From Pseudogulbenkiania sp. MAI-1 (GTDB taxonomy: Bacteria; Pseudomonadota; Gammaproteobacteria; Burkholderiales; Chromobacteriaceae): a DNA stretch of 64,000 bases. Positions 33,701 through 41,761 of this stretch are shown here, in pieces. Below the pieces are notes generated by a model that did no database searches, was not told the origin of the DNA, and was given only the letters and a program-made list of their open reading frames with translations. Within the stretch, counting starts at the first letter, position 1. Each line of letters opens with the position of its first letter. The stretch spans positions 3,931,001-3,995,000 of the forward strand of contig NZ_AZUR01000001.1 in NCBI RefSeq assembly GCF_000527175.1. Reading direction: 5' to 3'. The translations under genes and the position numbers were made by a program.

Positions 33701-33755
33701 GGTCGATGACTTCATGCGCGCCGGGCTTGGCCAGACGGTGCGGTGTAGCACTCAT
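30747..33755 (-). CDS. soxA: Sarcosine oxidase alpha subunit
   Basis: 1002 residues, the normal length. Domains in order: an N-terminal ferredoxin-like fold (ASALLANGVRVVGRSFKYGR), a dinucleotide-binding oxidoreductase part (CDLAIIGGGVAGLASALEAG, around 175) and, from about 600, a folate-binding aminomethyltransferase (GcvT-like) domain (AREFLNRVLPNDWSAIKPGQ; INIMRISFSGELAYEVN-like segment). It oxidatively demethylates sarcosine with SoxB and transfers the carbon to THF. It overlaps soxD by 4 bp and soxG by 8 bp, so the operon is tightly coupled. Confidence 0.97.
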   Translation of the reverse strand: MSATPHRLAKPGAHEVIDRQHVIHFTWNGEAMQGLAGDTLASALLANGVRVVGRSFKYGRARGVVSAGVEEPNALVALEDGGHFVPNIKATEVELYEGLNARPATGRPSLKMDYKRLFSPLHRFMPAGFYYKTFQQPKSLWPRYEHFLRQMAGFSVAPVEPDAEAYEHNNLHCDLAIIGGGVAGLASALEAGQAGAAVILIDERPALGGNWFTEADAKIDGVPVREWIACTEAHLRQLPNVRILTRTCAYALHDYNLIQALERVQDHLPLKARAGGVRQRLHKIRPRRVLLATGAHERLIAFDNNDLPGIMQASAVQSYVHQHGVLPGRDVVIFTNNDSGYGLLKDLQALGRPVRAIVDCRAEVPRQPRALAQHYRTPLFSGAAVVAAQGRGQLASVTVQGVVHLDDCRWGVTGAPQTISADLLAVAGGWSPVVHLDCHTGAKPTWSDEVCAFLPKATGKDRDYAGSLLGLARLDDCLASGRRAARQSLAALGYRVEQLHAVDSPVSLHTAPFFRAPDWDGKQFVDLQNDVMAKDIRLAIRENFRSIEHIKRYTALGFGTDQGKTGNVIGIAIASEVMGKPMAEVGTTTYRPAYTPVTFGAMAGEYVGELFEPERHTPMHFWHLENGAEWENVGQWKRPWYFPKAGEDLHTAVQRECLAARTGVAMMDASTLGKIDIQGPDAREFLNRVLPNDWSAIKPGQCRYTVMLDENGMVKDDGVTACLGEQHFLMTTTTGGAASVFLNLESWLQTEWPDLRVYLTSVTDHWSTTAVVGEHSRAILQTLCADVDFANEAFPFMHWRKGRILGVPVNIMRISFSGELAYEVNVQANYGRAIWEAIHQAGQPFGITPYGTESLHVLRAEKGFPIIGQDTDGSVSPVDLGMQWILSKKKPHSYLGKRALARPYMNRPDRKHYVGLLTDDPAEVIPEGAALIVAPDSRQSQGHVTSSYFSPILGRSIALALLEGGHGRAGEKIFAAHHSGKRIAARVCGTVFYDKEGERQHV

Positions 33756-34090
33756 AGCGGGGCTCCTTGCACAGCGGTGGCCTGAGCGGCATGGCGGGAG
33801 GCATCATTCATCCGCGCTTCCCGAGAGGCATCAGCCATGCTCCAGCTGTTGAAAATCTCATTGGTAACGTTGTCGCGCGCGACCAACAGGAAGTGCCGGC
33901 AACCGCCGGAGTGGTACCAGTTCTCGTACATCAGTCCCTTGGGGTTCTCGCGCATGAACAGGTAGTCGCCGAACGCCCTGTCATCGAGAGCATCGGGGTC
34001 GGCAGGGCGCGCCAGAAAGGCTTCGCCGCGATAGGTGAACTCTTCCTCCTCGCGGACTTCCCCACAGTGCGGACAGTAGATCTTGAGCAT
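33752..34090 (-). CDS. soxD: Sarcosine oxidase delta subunit
   Basis: 112 residues starting MLKIYCPHCGEVREEEEFTY, the zinc-binding N-terminus of SoxD. The family segment YENWYHSGGCRHFLLVARDN follows. It is a structural subunit of the sarcosine oxidase heterotetramer. Between soxB (30 bp gap) and soxA (4-bp overlap), in the classic B-D-A-G order. Confidence 0.96.
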   Translation of the reverse strand: MLKIYCPHCGEVREEEEFTYRGEAFLARPADPDALDDRAFGDYLFMRENPKGLMYENWYHSGGCRHFLLVARDNVTNEIFNSWSMADASREARMNDASRHAAQATAVQGAPL

Positions 34091-34120
34091 GAATGTGAGC
34101 TTCCTATAAAGCAGAGGACG

Positions 34121-35368
34121 TCAATGGGCCACGCCGGCCGCACCGTGCTCATCGATCAGATGGCCGCTGTAGAAACGCTCGAGAGCAAACGGTTCTGCCA
34201 AGGGATGGGGCTGGTCGTTGGCGATGGTGTAGGCGAACACATGCCCCGACCCTGGCGTCGCCTTGAAGCCGCCGGTGCCCCAGCCGCCGTTGACGTACAG
34301 CCCCTTCACCGGCGTCTTGCCGATCACCGGGCAGGCGTCCGGGCAGGTGTCGACGATGCCGCCCCACTGCCGGTTCATCCGTACCCGGCTGAAACAGGGG
34401 AACAGTTCGAGAATCGCTTGGGCGGTGTGTTCGATGACATGCGGGCTGCCGCGCTGGGAGTAGCCGTTGTAGGCGTCGATGCCCGCACCGATGACCAGGT
34501 CGCCCTTGTCCGACTGGCTGATGTAGCCGTGCACGGCGTTCGACATGACCACCGTGTCGAGCACCGGCTTCATCGGTTCGGAGACGAAGGCCTGCAGCGG
34601 GTGGCTGCTGATCGGCAGCCGGACGCCGGCCTTGTTGGCCAGCACCGAGGTATGCCCGGCCACCACCAAGGCGACCTTGTCGGCGCGGATCTCGCCGCGG
34701 CTGGTCAGCACGCCCTTGATGCGGTTGTGCTCCTTCTCGAACCCCTGCACCTCGCAGCCCTGGATGATGTCGACCCCGTATTGGCTGGCGGCGCGGGCGA
34801 AGCCCCACACCACCGCATCGTGGCGCGCCGTGCCGCCGCGGGCCTGATAGGCCGCCCCCATGATCGGGTAGCGGGCCTTGGGCGACAGGTTCAGGTACGG
34901 GATGCGCTCGCGCAGCTCGGCCACGCTGAGCATTTCCGCGTCGATGCCGTTCAGCACGTTGGCGTTGACGCGGCGCTCCATGTCGCGCATCTCCTGCAGC
35001 CCGTGCCCGAGCGAGTAGATGCCGCGCTGGCTGAACATCACGTTGTAATTGATCTCCTGGGTCAGATCCTCCCACAGCTTCAGCGAATGCTCGTAAAGCC
35101 GGGACGATTCGTTCCACAGGTAGTTGGAGCGCACCAGGGTGGTGTTGCGCCCCGAATTGCCGCCGCCGATGTATCCCTTCTCGAGCACGGCGATATTGCG
35201 CACCCCGTGTTCTTTGGCGAGGTAATACGCCGTCGCCAGGCCATGCCCGCCGCCGCCGACGATGACGACGTCGTAACGAGGCTTCGGGCTGGCGTCGGGC
35301 CAGGTTTCGGGCCAGTGCTGATGGCGTGCCAGCCCTTCTTTGAATAACTGCCAAGCGGAGTAATGCAT
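34121..35368 (-). CDS. soxB: Sarcosine oxidase beta subunit
   Basis: 415 residues. It has an N-terminal FAD-binding motif YDVVIVGGGGHGLATAYYLA and the conserved GGGNSGRNTTLVRSNYLW, and ends in GTGGFKATPGSGHVFAYTIA. It is a DAO-family flavoprotein carrying the catalytic site for sarcosine oxidation to glycine, methylene-THF and H2O2. It is the first gene of soxB-D-A-G-purU-folD. Its 263-bp upstream region contains the palindrome shared with the oxidase gene at 37.9 kb. Confidence 0.96.
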   Translation of the reverse strand: MHYSAWQLFKEGLARHQHWPETWPDASPKPRYDVVIVGGGGHGLATAYYLAKEHGVRNIAVLEKGYIGGGNSGRNTTLVRSNYLWNESSRLYEHSLKLWEDLTQEINYNVMFSQRGIYSLGHGLQEMRDMERRVNANVLNGIDAEMLSVAELRERIPYLNLSPKARYPIMGAAYQARGGTARHDAVVWGFARAASQYGVDIIQGCEVQGFEKEHNRIKGVLTSRGEIRADKVALVVAGHTSVLANKAGVRLPISSHPLQAFVSEPMKPVLDTVVMSNAVHGYISQSDKGDLVIGAGIDAYNGYSQRGSPHVIEHTAQAILELFPCFSRVRMNRQWGGIVDTCPDACPVIGKTPVKGLYVNGGWGTGGFKATPGSGHVFAYTIANDQPHPLAEPFALERFYSGHLIDEHGAAGVAH

Positions 35369-35543
35369 AGCGATTTCCGGTTAGCGGGACGAGAGGTTCG
35401 CACTCGGCGATTCCATCCCGCCCCTTGCATCATGGGCCGCGCGGCCTCGTCAAACCTTTTGCAAGGCTCGATAAGCTGCGGTTTTCGTGAGGGAAATATG
35501 AACCAGCCGGTTTCTTGCAACAAAGGATTTCTTGGCATCAACA

Positions 35544-35560
35544 CATTCCATAATGGAATG
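35544..35560. promoter_or_regulatory. Palindromic regulator site between soxB and the LysR gene
   Basis: CATTCCAT-A-ATGGAATG, perfect 8-bp arms, preceded by TTGGCAT and followed by CATA. A close copy with the same flanking words lies upstream of the FAD oxidase gene at about 37990. It is the likely target of the LysR protein encoded at 35632. Confidence 0.65.
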
Positions 35561-35631
35561 CATAAACTTGCTGAGAAGGGGTAGACTGTTCCCAAAGAAC
35601 CTCTGAATAGTCCGTTTACGGGATCGTTGCC

Positions 35632-36555
35632 ATGAAAACCACGTTTCGGCACCTGCCGCCCTTGAATACCCTGGTGTTTTTCGAGGCGGCGGCACGACAC
35701 CGCAGCTTCACCAAAGCGGCGGACGAGCTGTTCATCACCCAGAGCGCGGTCAGCAAGCAGATCAGGATTCTGGAAGAAAGTCTGGGCTTCGACTTGTTCC
35801 GACGGGAAGCGCGGCAATTGCTACTGACGGACGCCGGCAAGGAGCTCCATAGCGATGTGAATGCCATGCTCCAGCAATTGACCGAGAGTATCAGCCGTAT
35901 CCGCAGCTGGGCGGAAGGCCAGAGCGTCACCATCACCTGCACGCAGGCGGTATCGCACTACTGGCTGTTTCCGCACATTGCGCGATTCAACACGCAGCAT
36001 CCGGATATCACCGTCAACATCTATGCGACGAACGAAATCACGGAAATGTCCTGCCTGCGCTTCGATCTTGGCATTCTCAATGGCGACAACCACTGGCGCG
36101 TGCCCATGCACAGCCACATGCTGTTTGAGGAACGGATTTATCCCATCAGCCGCTACGACTATCCCGTCGAGAAACTACTGACGCCGGAAGAGCTGCTCCA
36201 GCAGAAGCTGATCCACCTCGACCCCAGTGCGTGGCGCTGGCCCACTTGGATCGACTGGTTCGCCCATTTCGGCATTGCGTACACCATTCCCAAGAATGCC
36301 CAGCTATTCAATCAGGTCACGCTGGCCCTGGACGCGACCGTGCAAGGCATGGGAATTGGCCTGGGCTGGGAGTTCATGACCCATGCCCTGTTGGCGAACA
36401 AGGACATCAAGCGCGTCAGCGAGTTTTATTACGCGCCGGGCAAGTGCGACTACCTGGTCTATGGCAAAAGCCGGCCGCTCAACCCTTCCGCCACCGTATT
36501 CAGGGACTGGCTGCTGGCCGATCTGCAGGAAGAGCCGTCCAATGCGCACGGGTAG
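35632..36555 (+). CDS. LysR-family regulator, probable sarcosine/amine catabolism regulator
   Basis: 307 residues, GcvA-like type. The N-terminal HTH reads LPPLNTLVFFEAAARHRSFT, then KAADELFITQSAVSKQIRIL. The effector domain starts at about 95 (TCTQAVSHYWLFPHIARFNT). It is divergent from soxB and 29 bp short of the convergent oxidase gene. The palindrome at 35544-35560 and its copy upstream of the oxidase make this protein the best candidate to control both units. In Pseudomonas the sox genes answer to AraC-type regulators, so a LysR regulator would be a different solution. Confidence 0.92.
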   Translation: MKTTFRHLPPLNTLVFFEAAARHRSFTKAADELFITQSAVSKQIRILEESLGFDLFRREARQLLLTDAGKELHSDVNAMLQQLTESISRIRSWAEGQSVTITCTQAVSHYWLFPHIARFNTQHPDITVNIYATNEITEMSCLRFDLGILNGDNHWRVPMHSHMLFEERIYPISRYDYPVEKLLTPEELLQQKLIHLDPSAWRWPTWIDWFAHFGIAYTIPKNAQLFNQVTLALDATVQGMGIGLGWEFMTHALLANKDIKRVSEFYYAPGKCDYLVYGKSRPLNPSATVFRDWLLADLQEEPSNAHG

Positions 36556-36584
36556 CAGTCAATCCAGATAGCAGCCCCATCCGC

Positions 36585-37907
36585 TTAGATATCCCCACCC
36601 GCGTTGCCCGCTTCGTACTTGAGACGCAGGCGGGCACCGACCGTGCGGAAAGGATCGGGCGGCACCCAGCTCGGGTTGCTATTGGCGAGGATGAAACTGA
36701 GGTTGTCGCTCTTGATCCCGTTCATGTGGTCCGCCATGTAGTAACCCAGGTAGGTGCCCTTCGCCACGCCGACGCCGTTGCAGCCGCCGAGCAGATACAC
36801 GCCGTCGCCGGCGTCCTTGAACACCGGCTCGTGATTGAGCGTCATGCACAGCATGCCGCCCCAGGTGAATTCGAACGCCATCGACTTCAGGTGCGGGAAG
36901 CGCGCCTCGAACGAGCGGCGATGCTGCAGCCAGGCATTGTGCAACCCCTCTTGCGTGCCGTGCAGGCCGGGTTCGAAGTCGAGCATGTTCCGCACGAAAA
37001 TGCGGCGATCCGCGGTAAAGCGCACGGTTGCGCCGGCCGGGTGCGCCGAGGTCACCCCCCAAGGCTGGACCGCCTTGAAATGTTCCGCGTATTGCTTATC
37101 CGTCAACGGCTCGGTGAGGCTCGCATAAGTAAAGACCGGGGCAATCCGGTTGGACAGCTTGCCGAACTCCTCGTTGAACGAGTTGGCGGCCTGCACGACC
37201 ACCTTGGCCTTGATCGTGCCGCCAACGAATTTCAAAACATGGGGAGAGCCGTATTCGCAAGCCATGACCGGGCTCTCTTCGAACAGCGTGACGGATTTAG
37301 GCAAGCCGGCGGCCAAGCCGCGGATCAGCGCGGAAGGATTGACTAGGACGTTGCCCGGCGTATAAACAGCCGACCGGTAATAGCTGGTGCCTAGACGCTT
37401 CTGCAGCGCTTTGCCCTCGACGACCTCGTATTCGAAGTTCGATGCCTTCAGGGTCTTGATGAAGCTATCCAGCCCCGACAGATTGCGTTCCTCGTGGGCC
37501 GCCATGTACTTGCCCGCGTCGAGCCAACTGCAGTCGATGCCGAGAGCATTCTTGAACTGCCGCAGCCGTTCGATCGCGAACGTGTTCAACTGGTAGAGGC
37601 GGCGGTCGTGCTCGACATCGGGCTTGCCCGCATCCAGGTTGTGCGGCAGGTCGATGATGAATCCCGAATTGCGGCCGGACGTCCCCTGCCCAACCCGCAG
37701 GGCATCGATCAAGGCGATGCGGGCGCCCGGATGGATCTCGGCATAACGATACGCCAGCGAGACGCCAGTATAGCCCGCGCCAATAATCGCCACATCGAAT
37801 TGGTGGGCGCCCTTGAGGCGCTTGCCGAGCTGCGCCTGGCGATTGGGCGCGGTTTCATACCACCCCAGATCACCGTCAACCCGAGGGAGTCTACGTACTT
37901 TGTGCAT
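36585..37907 (-). CDS. FAD-dependent amine/amino acid oxidase (PuuB/OrdL-like)
   Basis: 440 residues of the DAO family. FAD motif DVAIIGAGYTGVSLAYRYAE, then LRVGQGTSGRNSGFIIDLPH, and a C-terminal GDGVYLLGGCNGVGVAKGTY. It resembles gamma-glutamylputrescine oxidase-like enzymes, but the substrate cannot be fixed. Its place beside the sox regulator and the shared promoter motif suggest an amine or N-methyl amino acid related to sarcosine catabolism. It is a single gene on the minus strand. Confidence 0.88.
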   Translation of the reverse strand: MHKVRRLPRVDGDLGWYETAPNRQAQLGKRLKGAHQFDVAIIGAGYTGVSLAYRYAEIHPGARIALIDALRVGQGTSGRNSGFIIDLPHNLDAGKPDVEHDRRLYQLNTFAIERLRQFKNALGIDCSWLDAGKYMAAHEERNLSGLDSFIKTLKASNFEYEVVEGKALQKRLGTSYYRSAVYTPGNVLVNPSALIRGLAAGLPKSVTLFEESPVMACEYGSPHVLKFVGGTIKAKVVVQAANSFNEEFGKLSNRIAPVFTYASLTEPLTDKQYAEHFKAVQPWGVTSAHPAGATVRFTADRRIFVRNMLDFEPGLHGTQEGLHNAWLQHRRSFEARFPHLKSMAFEFTWGGMLCMTLNHEPVFKDAGDGVYLLGGCNGVGVAKGTYLGYYMADHMNGIKSDNLSFILANSNPSWVPPDPFRTVGARLRLKYEAGNAGGDI

Positions 37908-37983
37908 GACCAGCCTCCTTTTAAATTTGCTTAAGTTTCAATCCATTACAGCAAATTCACAAACGAAGGTTTGGCATTCATGA

Positions 37984-37998
37984 ATTCCATTGTGGAAT
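37984..37998. promoter_or_regulatory. Second copy of the sox-type palindromic site
   Basis: ATTCCA-TTG-TGGAAT, preceded by TTGGCAT and followed by GCATA, exactly as at 35544. It lies 77 bp upstream of the FAD oxidase start. Confidence 0.65.
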
Positions 37999-38129
37999 GC
38001 ATACTAATCAGGGCCGCTTCGGTGAAACTGCTGCCCATGAGTAGCCACACTGGGTGACCGCTTCGCTCGGTGTCAAGCGACACGAGGATTTGACCCCCTG
38101 GCGACATCTGGAATTGACCCCCAGGGTTA

Positions 38130-39250
38130 ATCAACTATTAACCCGGCCCTTAAATACACTTATATTGCCGCGTAAGTTGCATGTGGGTGCCGAAAGTATG
38201 ACCGGATGCGTTCCGGCAATTGGGCGATGCGATTCATGATCCGCATCGCCTTTTCCATGAGATCCAAGTCGTTACGACTGGCTGGTTCCAGGCGCAGCGA
38301 TGTCTTGAAGTCATGATTCAGGTATTCGTCCGGATTGGACTCCGGTGCATAAGGCGGCAGGTAGAACAGCTCGATCTTGTCCTTCCTCGGTTCGACCCAA
38401 GCACGGACAAGCTTGGCGTGATGGACCCGCAAGTTATCGACAATCAGGAACACCTTGCCGGGGGCGCCGTCGATCAGTCGCGCGAGAAACTCGATAAAGC
38501 GTTCCGCATTGATCGTACCTTCGACGATCTGGAACGCAATCTCACCCCGGTTGGTGATGGCCGAGATCATCGACAGCTTGGGCCAGCGCGCCGACGCCTC
38601 CAACACCGGCGTGCGTCCGGCTGGGGCAAAGCCGCGCACCCAGTTCGTGTCTTCCTTGACCGCCGTCTCATCGGCCCAGTAGATCAGCGCCCCTTCCACC
38701 TTGGCGCGCGCAGCGATGGCGGGATACTGCTCGCGCAGCCAAGCCTGGACCAACTCGCTTCGTTGTTCAATCGCTTTCTTTACTGGCCTCTGTGCGGTAT
38801 AGCCCCAGCGCTGCAGATATTTGCCGACGAGGCGATCGGATAATTGCAGGCCGAACTGAATTTCCACCAAAGCCTGGATCGCACGCCGGGTCCACAGTGC
38901 AAAGGGCAGGCTCAGTTGCTCGGGAACGGCGCCGACGATGCGCTGGCGCACCCAGACCTCCTGTGCCATCGTCAATTTGCGGCAGGCGCCATGGGGGCGC
39001 CCACGCGGTTTCTCGACCAGCGCCCCGGCCCCTTCTGCACGCGCCACTCTCAACCATTTCTGTACGGTACGTACATGCACCCCGGCGATCTTCGCCAGTT
39101 CAACACCGTTCATACCCGATTGCGTGCGCAAACGCAGCACCATCTTGCGCAACGTTTCGCGTCCCTCGGAACCCAGCTTGCGTGCATCGATCTTGTCCAT
39201 GCAAACATGATACCATGACAGCCAATTTAAGGGCCGGGTTAATAGTTGAT
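38130..39250. mobile_element. IS630-family insertion sequence
   Basis: Terminal inverted repeats of 26 bp (starting ATCAACTATTAACCCGGCCC) at 38130-38155 and 39225-39250 flank one transposase gene. A TA lies directly outside the left end, but on the right TA is one base further out, so the expected TA duplication is imperfect. Confidence 0.85.
38160..39200 (-). CDS. IS630-family transposase
   Basis: 346 residues from ATG 39200; the open frame extends beyond the element but this ATG is the first inside it. The N-terminal HTH reads NGVELAKIAGVHVRTVQKWL and the winged HTH contains QLSDRLVGKYLQRWGYTAQR. The DDE catalytic residues lie in YWADETAVK, FLIVDNLRVHHAK and FYLPPYAPESNPDEYLNHD. It catalyses cut-and-paste transposition into TA. 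The gene looks intact. Confidence 0.93.
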   Translation of the reverse strand: MDKIDARKLGSEGRETLRKMVLRLRTQSGMNGVELAKIAGVHVRTVQKWLRVARAEGAGALVEKPRGRPHGACRKLTMAQEVWVRQRIVGAVPEQLSLPFALWTRRAIQALVEIQFGLQLSDRLVGKYLQRWGYTAQRPVKKAIEQRSELVQAWLREQYPAIAARAKVEGALIYWADETAVKEDTNWVRGFAPAGRTPVLEASARWPKLSMISAITNRGEIAFQIVEGTINAERFIEFLARLIDGAPGKVFLIVDNLRVHHAKLVRAWVEPRKDKIELFYLPPYAPESNPDEYLNHDFKTSLRLEPASRNDLDLMEKAMRIMNRIAQLPERIRSYFRHPHATYAAI

Positions 39251-40026
39251 GTAATCGGTTCGGCCGCCGCCTTCTGCAGCAGGCCGCTCCGTCGCTTGTC
39301 GCGTAGCCGGTAACTATCTCCCCGGATCGTGACCACCTGGCTGTGATGCAGCAGCCGATCCAGGATGGCCGTTGCCACCACTGCGTCACCAAACACTTGG
39401 CCCCATTCCCCCACCGGGCGGTTGCTGGTGATCAGTAGGCTTGCCCGCTCATAGCGCCGCGAGACCAGCTGGAAGAACAGGTGCGCTGCCGCCGGTTCCA
39501 GCGGCAGGTAGCCCAATTCATCGACGATCAGCAGCTTGGGTTTCGATAGCTGCAACAGCTTCTCCTCCAAGCGCCCATCGGCATGCGCCTTCGTCAGTCC
39601 AGCCATCAGAGACGCAGCAGAACTGAACAGCACCGTGTAACCCCGTTCTACCGCCTCACGCCCGAGTGCTACCGCCAAATGCGTCTTGCCGACTCCGGGC
39701 GGTCCCAGCAGCAACAACGCTTGACCGTGGCCAATCCAGCGCCCGGTGGCCAAATCCCGGACCTGGCCGGGATCAATCGACGGCTGCGCATCGAAGTCGA
39801 AGCCCTCCAGCGTGCGTACACAGGGGAATCGAGCCAGCTTCATCCCCATCTGGATGCGTCGCGTATCGCGCCGGGCCACCTCTCGCTCGGCCAGGAGCAG
39901 CAGCGCTTCGCGCAGTGTCATTTGGGCACGGCTCGCTTCGTCCAGCAGGCTATCCAGCTGATCCCGGATCGCCGTCAAGTGCAGCCGGGTCAACAGTTCT
40001 TCCAGTCGGTCGGGTTCGATCATCAC
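39100..40026 (-). CDS. istB: IS21 transposition helper ATPase IstB, C-terminus replaced by IS630 sequence
   Basis: DnaC-like AAA ATPase with Walker A LLGPPGVGKTHLA and Walker B KLLIVDELGYLPLEP. Native sequence runs from 40026 to about 39251 (258 codons, near the usual family length). The last 50 codons of the open frame are read from the inserted IS630 end and are foreign. Because the break is so near the natural C-terminus, the protein might still work. It overlaps istA by 4 bp. Confidence 0.9.
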   Translation of the reverse strand: MMIEPDRLEELLTRLHLTAIRDQLDSLLDEASRAQMTLREALLLLAEREVARRDTRRIQMGMKLARFPCVRTLEGFDFDAQPSIDPGQVRDLATGRWIGHGQALLLLGPPGVGKTHLAVALGREAVERGYTVLFSSAASLMAGLTKAHADGRLEEKLLQLSKPKLLIVDELGYLPLEPAAAHLFFQLVSRRYERASLLITSNRPVGEWGQVFGDAVVATAILDRLLHHSQVVTIRGDSYRLRDKRRSGLLQKAAAEPITSTINPALKLAVMVSCLHGQDRCTQAGFRGTRNVAQDGAAFAHAIGYERC

Positions 40027-41321
40027 CAGCCCCCTCCGACCAATTCCTCATACTCTGCCAGCGGGCGCAGCAAAGCGCCGCCGTGTGGCGGGACCGGCTC
40101 GGATAGCGGCGGCACGACCCCAAGCAGATGGGCGCGGTCAATTTGCCGTCCGCGACTGCCGGCCAACTCGGCGTGATGCGCTACTTCCTGGCCAGCGTAA
40201 TGGACCGTCACCGTGCCTGCTCGTACAACGACCGTGACCATCTCGCCGATCAGCCGCCAGGGCACGCTGTAGGCATTAGTATCGAGCTCGACACAGCCTT
40301 CGGCATTGACGCGACGGATCAGCTCCCGCACTTGCAGGAACGGCACTATGCCGGCAACAGGACGCAGATGCGGACGTTCGCCGTCGAACCGCTCCTTGGG
40401 CGCCATGCCGGTCGTCCCGTGGATGCGGGTATCGGCCACCTCCCGCTGCCAGCGGGTCAAGTGAGCCTCCAATGCGGCCCAGCTCTCGAATGTGTAACCG
40501 GCGATAGCATTCTTCTTCACATAGCCAACGCCGTTCTCGGTCTTGCCCTTGGTGCGCGCACGGAACGGCGCGCAGGCCTTCACGCGCACATCCCAATGCC
40601 GGCAGAACGCCTCGAAGCGGCTGTTGAAGCGGACCTGCCGGGTCTGCATGTCGTGCTCGACCACGAGGGCCTTGGCGTTATCGATCAGCAGAGTCTGCAC
40701 CCGTCCACCGAAGTGCTCGAACGCCGCTTCGATACCGCCAAACCAAGCACTCTGCCGTTCGTGACGGAATGGGCAAACAAAGCCACGGCGCGAGTAGCCA
40801 AGCGTCGCCACGAACAGGTACACACGCACCAGTTCGCCACCGATCTGGATGCGCACTTGGCCGAAGTCGATCTGCATCTGCTCGCCAGGAGCAGTCTCGA
40901 ACCGGATCGTCGCTCGCCGGCGGGCTTCAAGCTCCTGCCGATATGGCCGGCAGGCGCGTTCAACGGTGCGCAGGCTGGTGGCAATACCGTGTTCCTTAGC
41001 CAGTAGCTGACGCACCACGTCGCAGTTGCCCTTGTGCGTTAGAAACTGCTCACGTAGCCAGGCCTCGTGCCCGGTGAGCACGCCGCTGCGTTGCGGCTGC
41101 TGGTATGGCACCGGGCCGCCGGCACGCAAATAGTGCCGCACGGTATTTCGGGCGATCCCCAGCGTCTTGGCAATCCGCTTCGCCCCCCAGCCGGATTGCC
41201 CCAGTCGAACGATTGCCGTTACTGCTTCCGGCTCCAACATCTCCCGTACTCCACAAACCTCACGGGGTACAGGATGACTCGCTGAATACTGCGTTTCCAA
41301 CGACTGCCTCCTTGCAAACAA
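40023..41321 (-). CDS. istA: IS21-family transposase IstA
   Basis: Up to 432 residues; the natural start is probably the ATG at 41240 (MLEPEAVTAIVRLGQSGWGA). It has an N-terminal HTH (GAKRIAKTLGIARNTVRHYL) and an rve-type core with catalytic residues in MQIDFGQVRI, TLLIDNAKA and KGKTENGVGYVK. It contains an IstB-coupled C-terminal beta-barrel region. It appears intact, so the element could move if IstB is active. Confidence 0.93.
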   Translation of the reverse strand: MFARRQSLETQYSASHPVPREVCGVREMLEPEAVTAIVRLGQSGWGAKRIAKTLGIARNTVRHYLRAGGPVPYQQPQRSGVLTGHEAWLREQFLTHKGNCDVVRQLLAKEHGIATSLRTVERACRPYRQELEARRRATIRFETAPGEQMQIDFGQVRIQIGGELVRVYLFVATLGYSRRGFVCPFRHERQSAWFGGIEAAFEHFGGRVQTLLIDNAKALVVEHDMQTRQVRFNSRFEAFCRHWDVRVKACAPFRARTKGKTENGVGYVKKNAIAGYTFESWAALEAHLTRWQREVADTRIHGTTGMAPKERFDGERPHLRPVAGIVPFLQVRELIRRVNAEGCVELDTNAYSVPWRLIGEMVTVVVRAGTVTVHYAGQEVAHHAELAGSRGRQIDRAHLLGVVPPLSEPVPPHGGALLRPLAEYEELVGGGW

Positions 41322-41378
41322 GGGGGTCAGTTCTTCGTGTCGCTAGGGGGTCAATTTACGATGTCGCCTGACACTCGG

Positions 41379-41761
41379 AGACCTGCCATTAGAGCAACGC
41401 CGCCTTGAGCGGCCGGATTGGGGCGAAAGTACGCATTCCCGAACCGAAAAGGCGACCTTCGGGATTGGCGAAAGGGAAATGGCTGGTATGTGGTCCTGAA
41501 CAGACGCTCAGGGCGGATGATGCAGCAGACCGTGGCCGAACTGCGGCCATCAGTGCCTCCCATCAGCACCAAGGCTACAGACCCACGTCTAGGCTGAAAG
41601 CCACAGCTTTCTTAATCCCAAAACAAACAGAGGCCCCGAAGGGCCTCTTTGTTTGTCTAGGCAACTCAGCAACAAGCCATTCATGTCAACGACATGACAG
41701 ACTTCATTACCTCGTGACAGGCTTTATTGTTTCCGAACATAGTCCGCGAAGAATGACAAAA
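41379..41761. other. 383-bp intergenic region between IS21 and glmS
   Basis: No gene with a ribosome site is seen. The part 41379-41575 may be a decayed fragment of something older, but I cannot name it. The glmS terminator lies at 41629-41648. Confidence 0.5.
41629..41648 (-). terminator. Terminator of glmS
   Basis: 8-bp stem AGAGGCCC / GGGCCTCT with a CGAA loop and T-rich flanks on both strands (TTTGTTTG). Confidence 0.8.

Larger units (their letters stand above)
38071..41373. mobile_element. IS21-family insertion sequence with nested IS630-type element
   Basis: The ends share TGTCA(A/G)GCGACA followed by TTGACCCCCT-GCGACA and a further TGACCCCC, the multiple terminal repeats typical of IS21. 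Flanking CTCGG at 38066-38070 and 41374-41378 is the target duplication. It carries istA and istB on the minus strand. An IS630-type element sits between the left end and istB. It inserted between the FAD oxidase promoter and glmS. Confidence 0.88.

Noticed and set aside
30753..33785. A plus-strand open frame of 1010 codons opposite soxA
   Set aside because: It is exactly antisense to soxA, with His/Arg/Gly-rich composition typical of antisense frames in GC-rich DNA, and has no family character.
41379..41575. Small protein gene between IS21 and glmS
   Set aside because: Frames exist on both strands but none has a ribosome site or recognisable content; at best an old decayed fragment.
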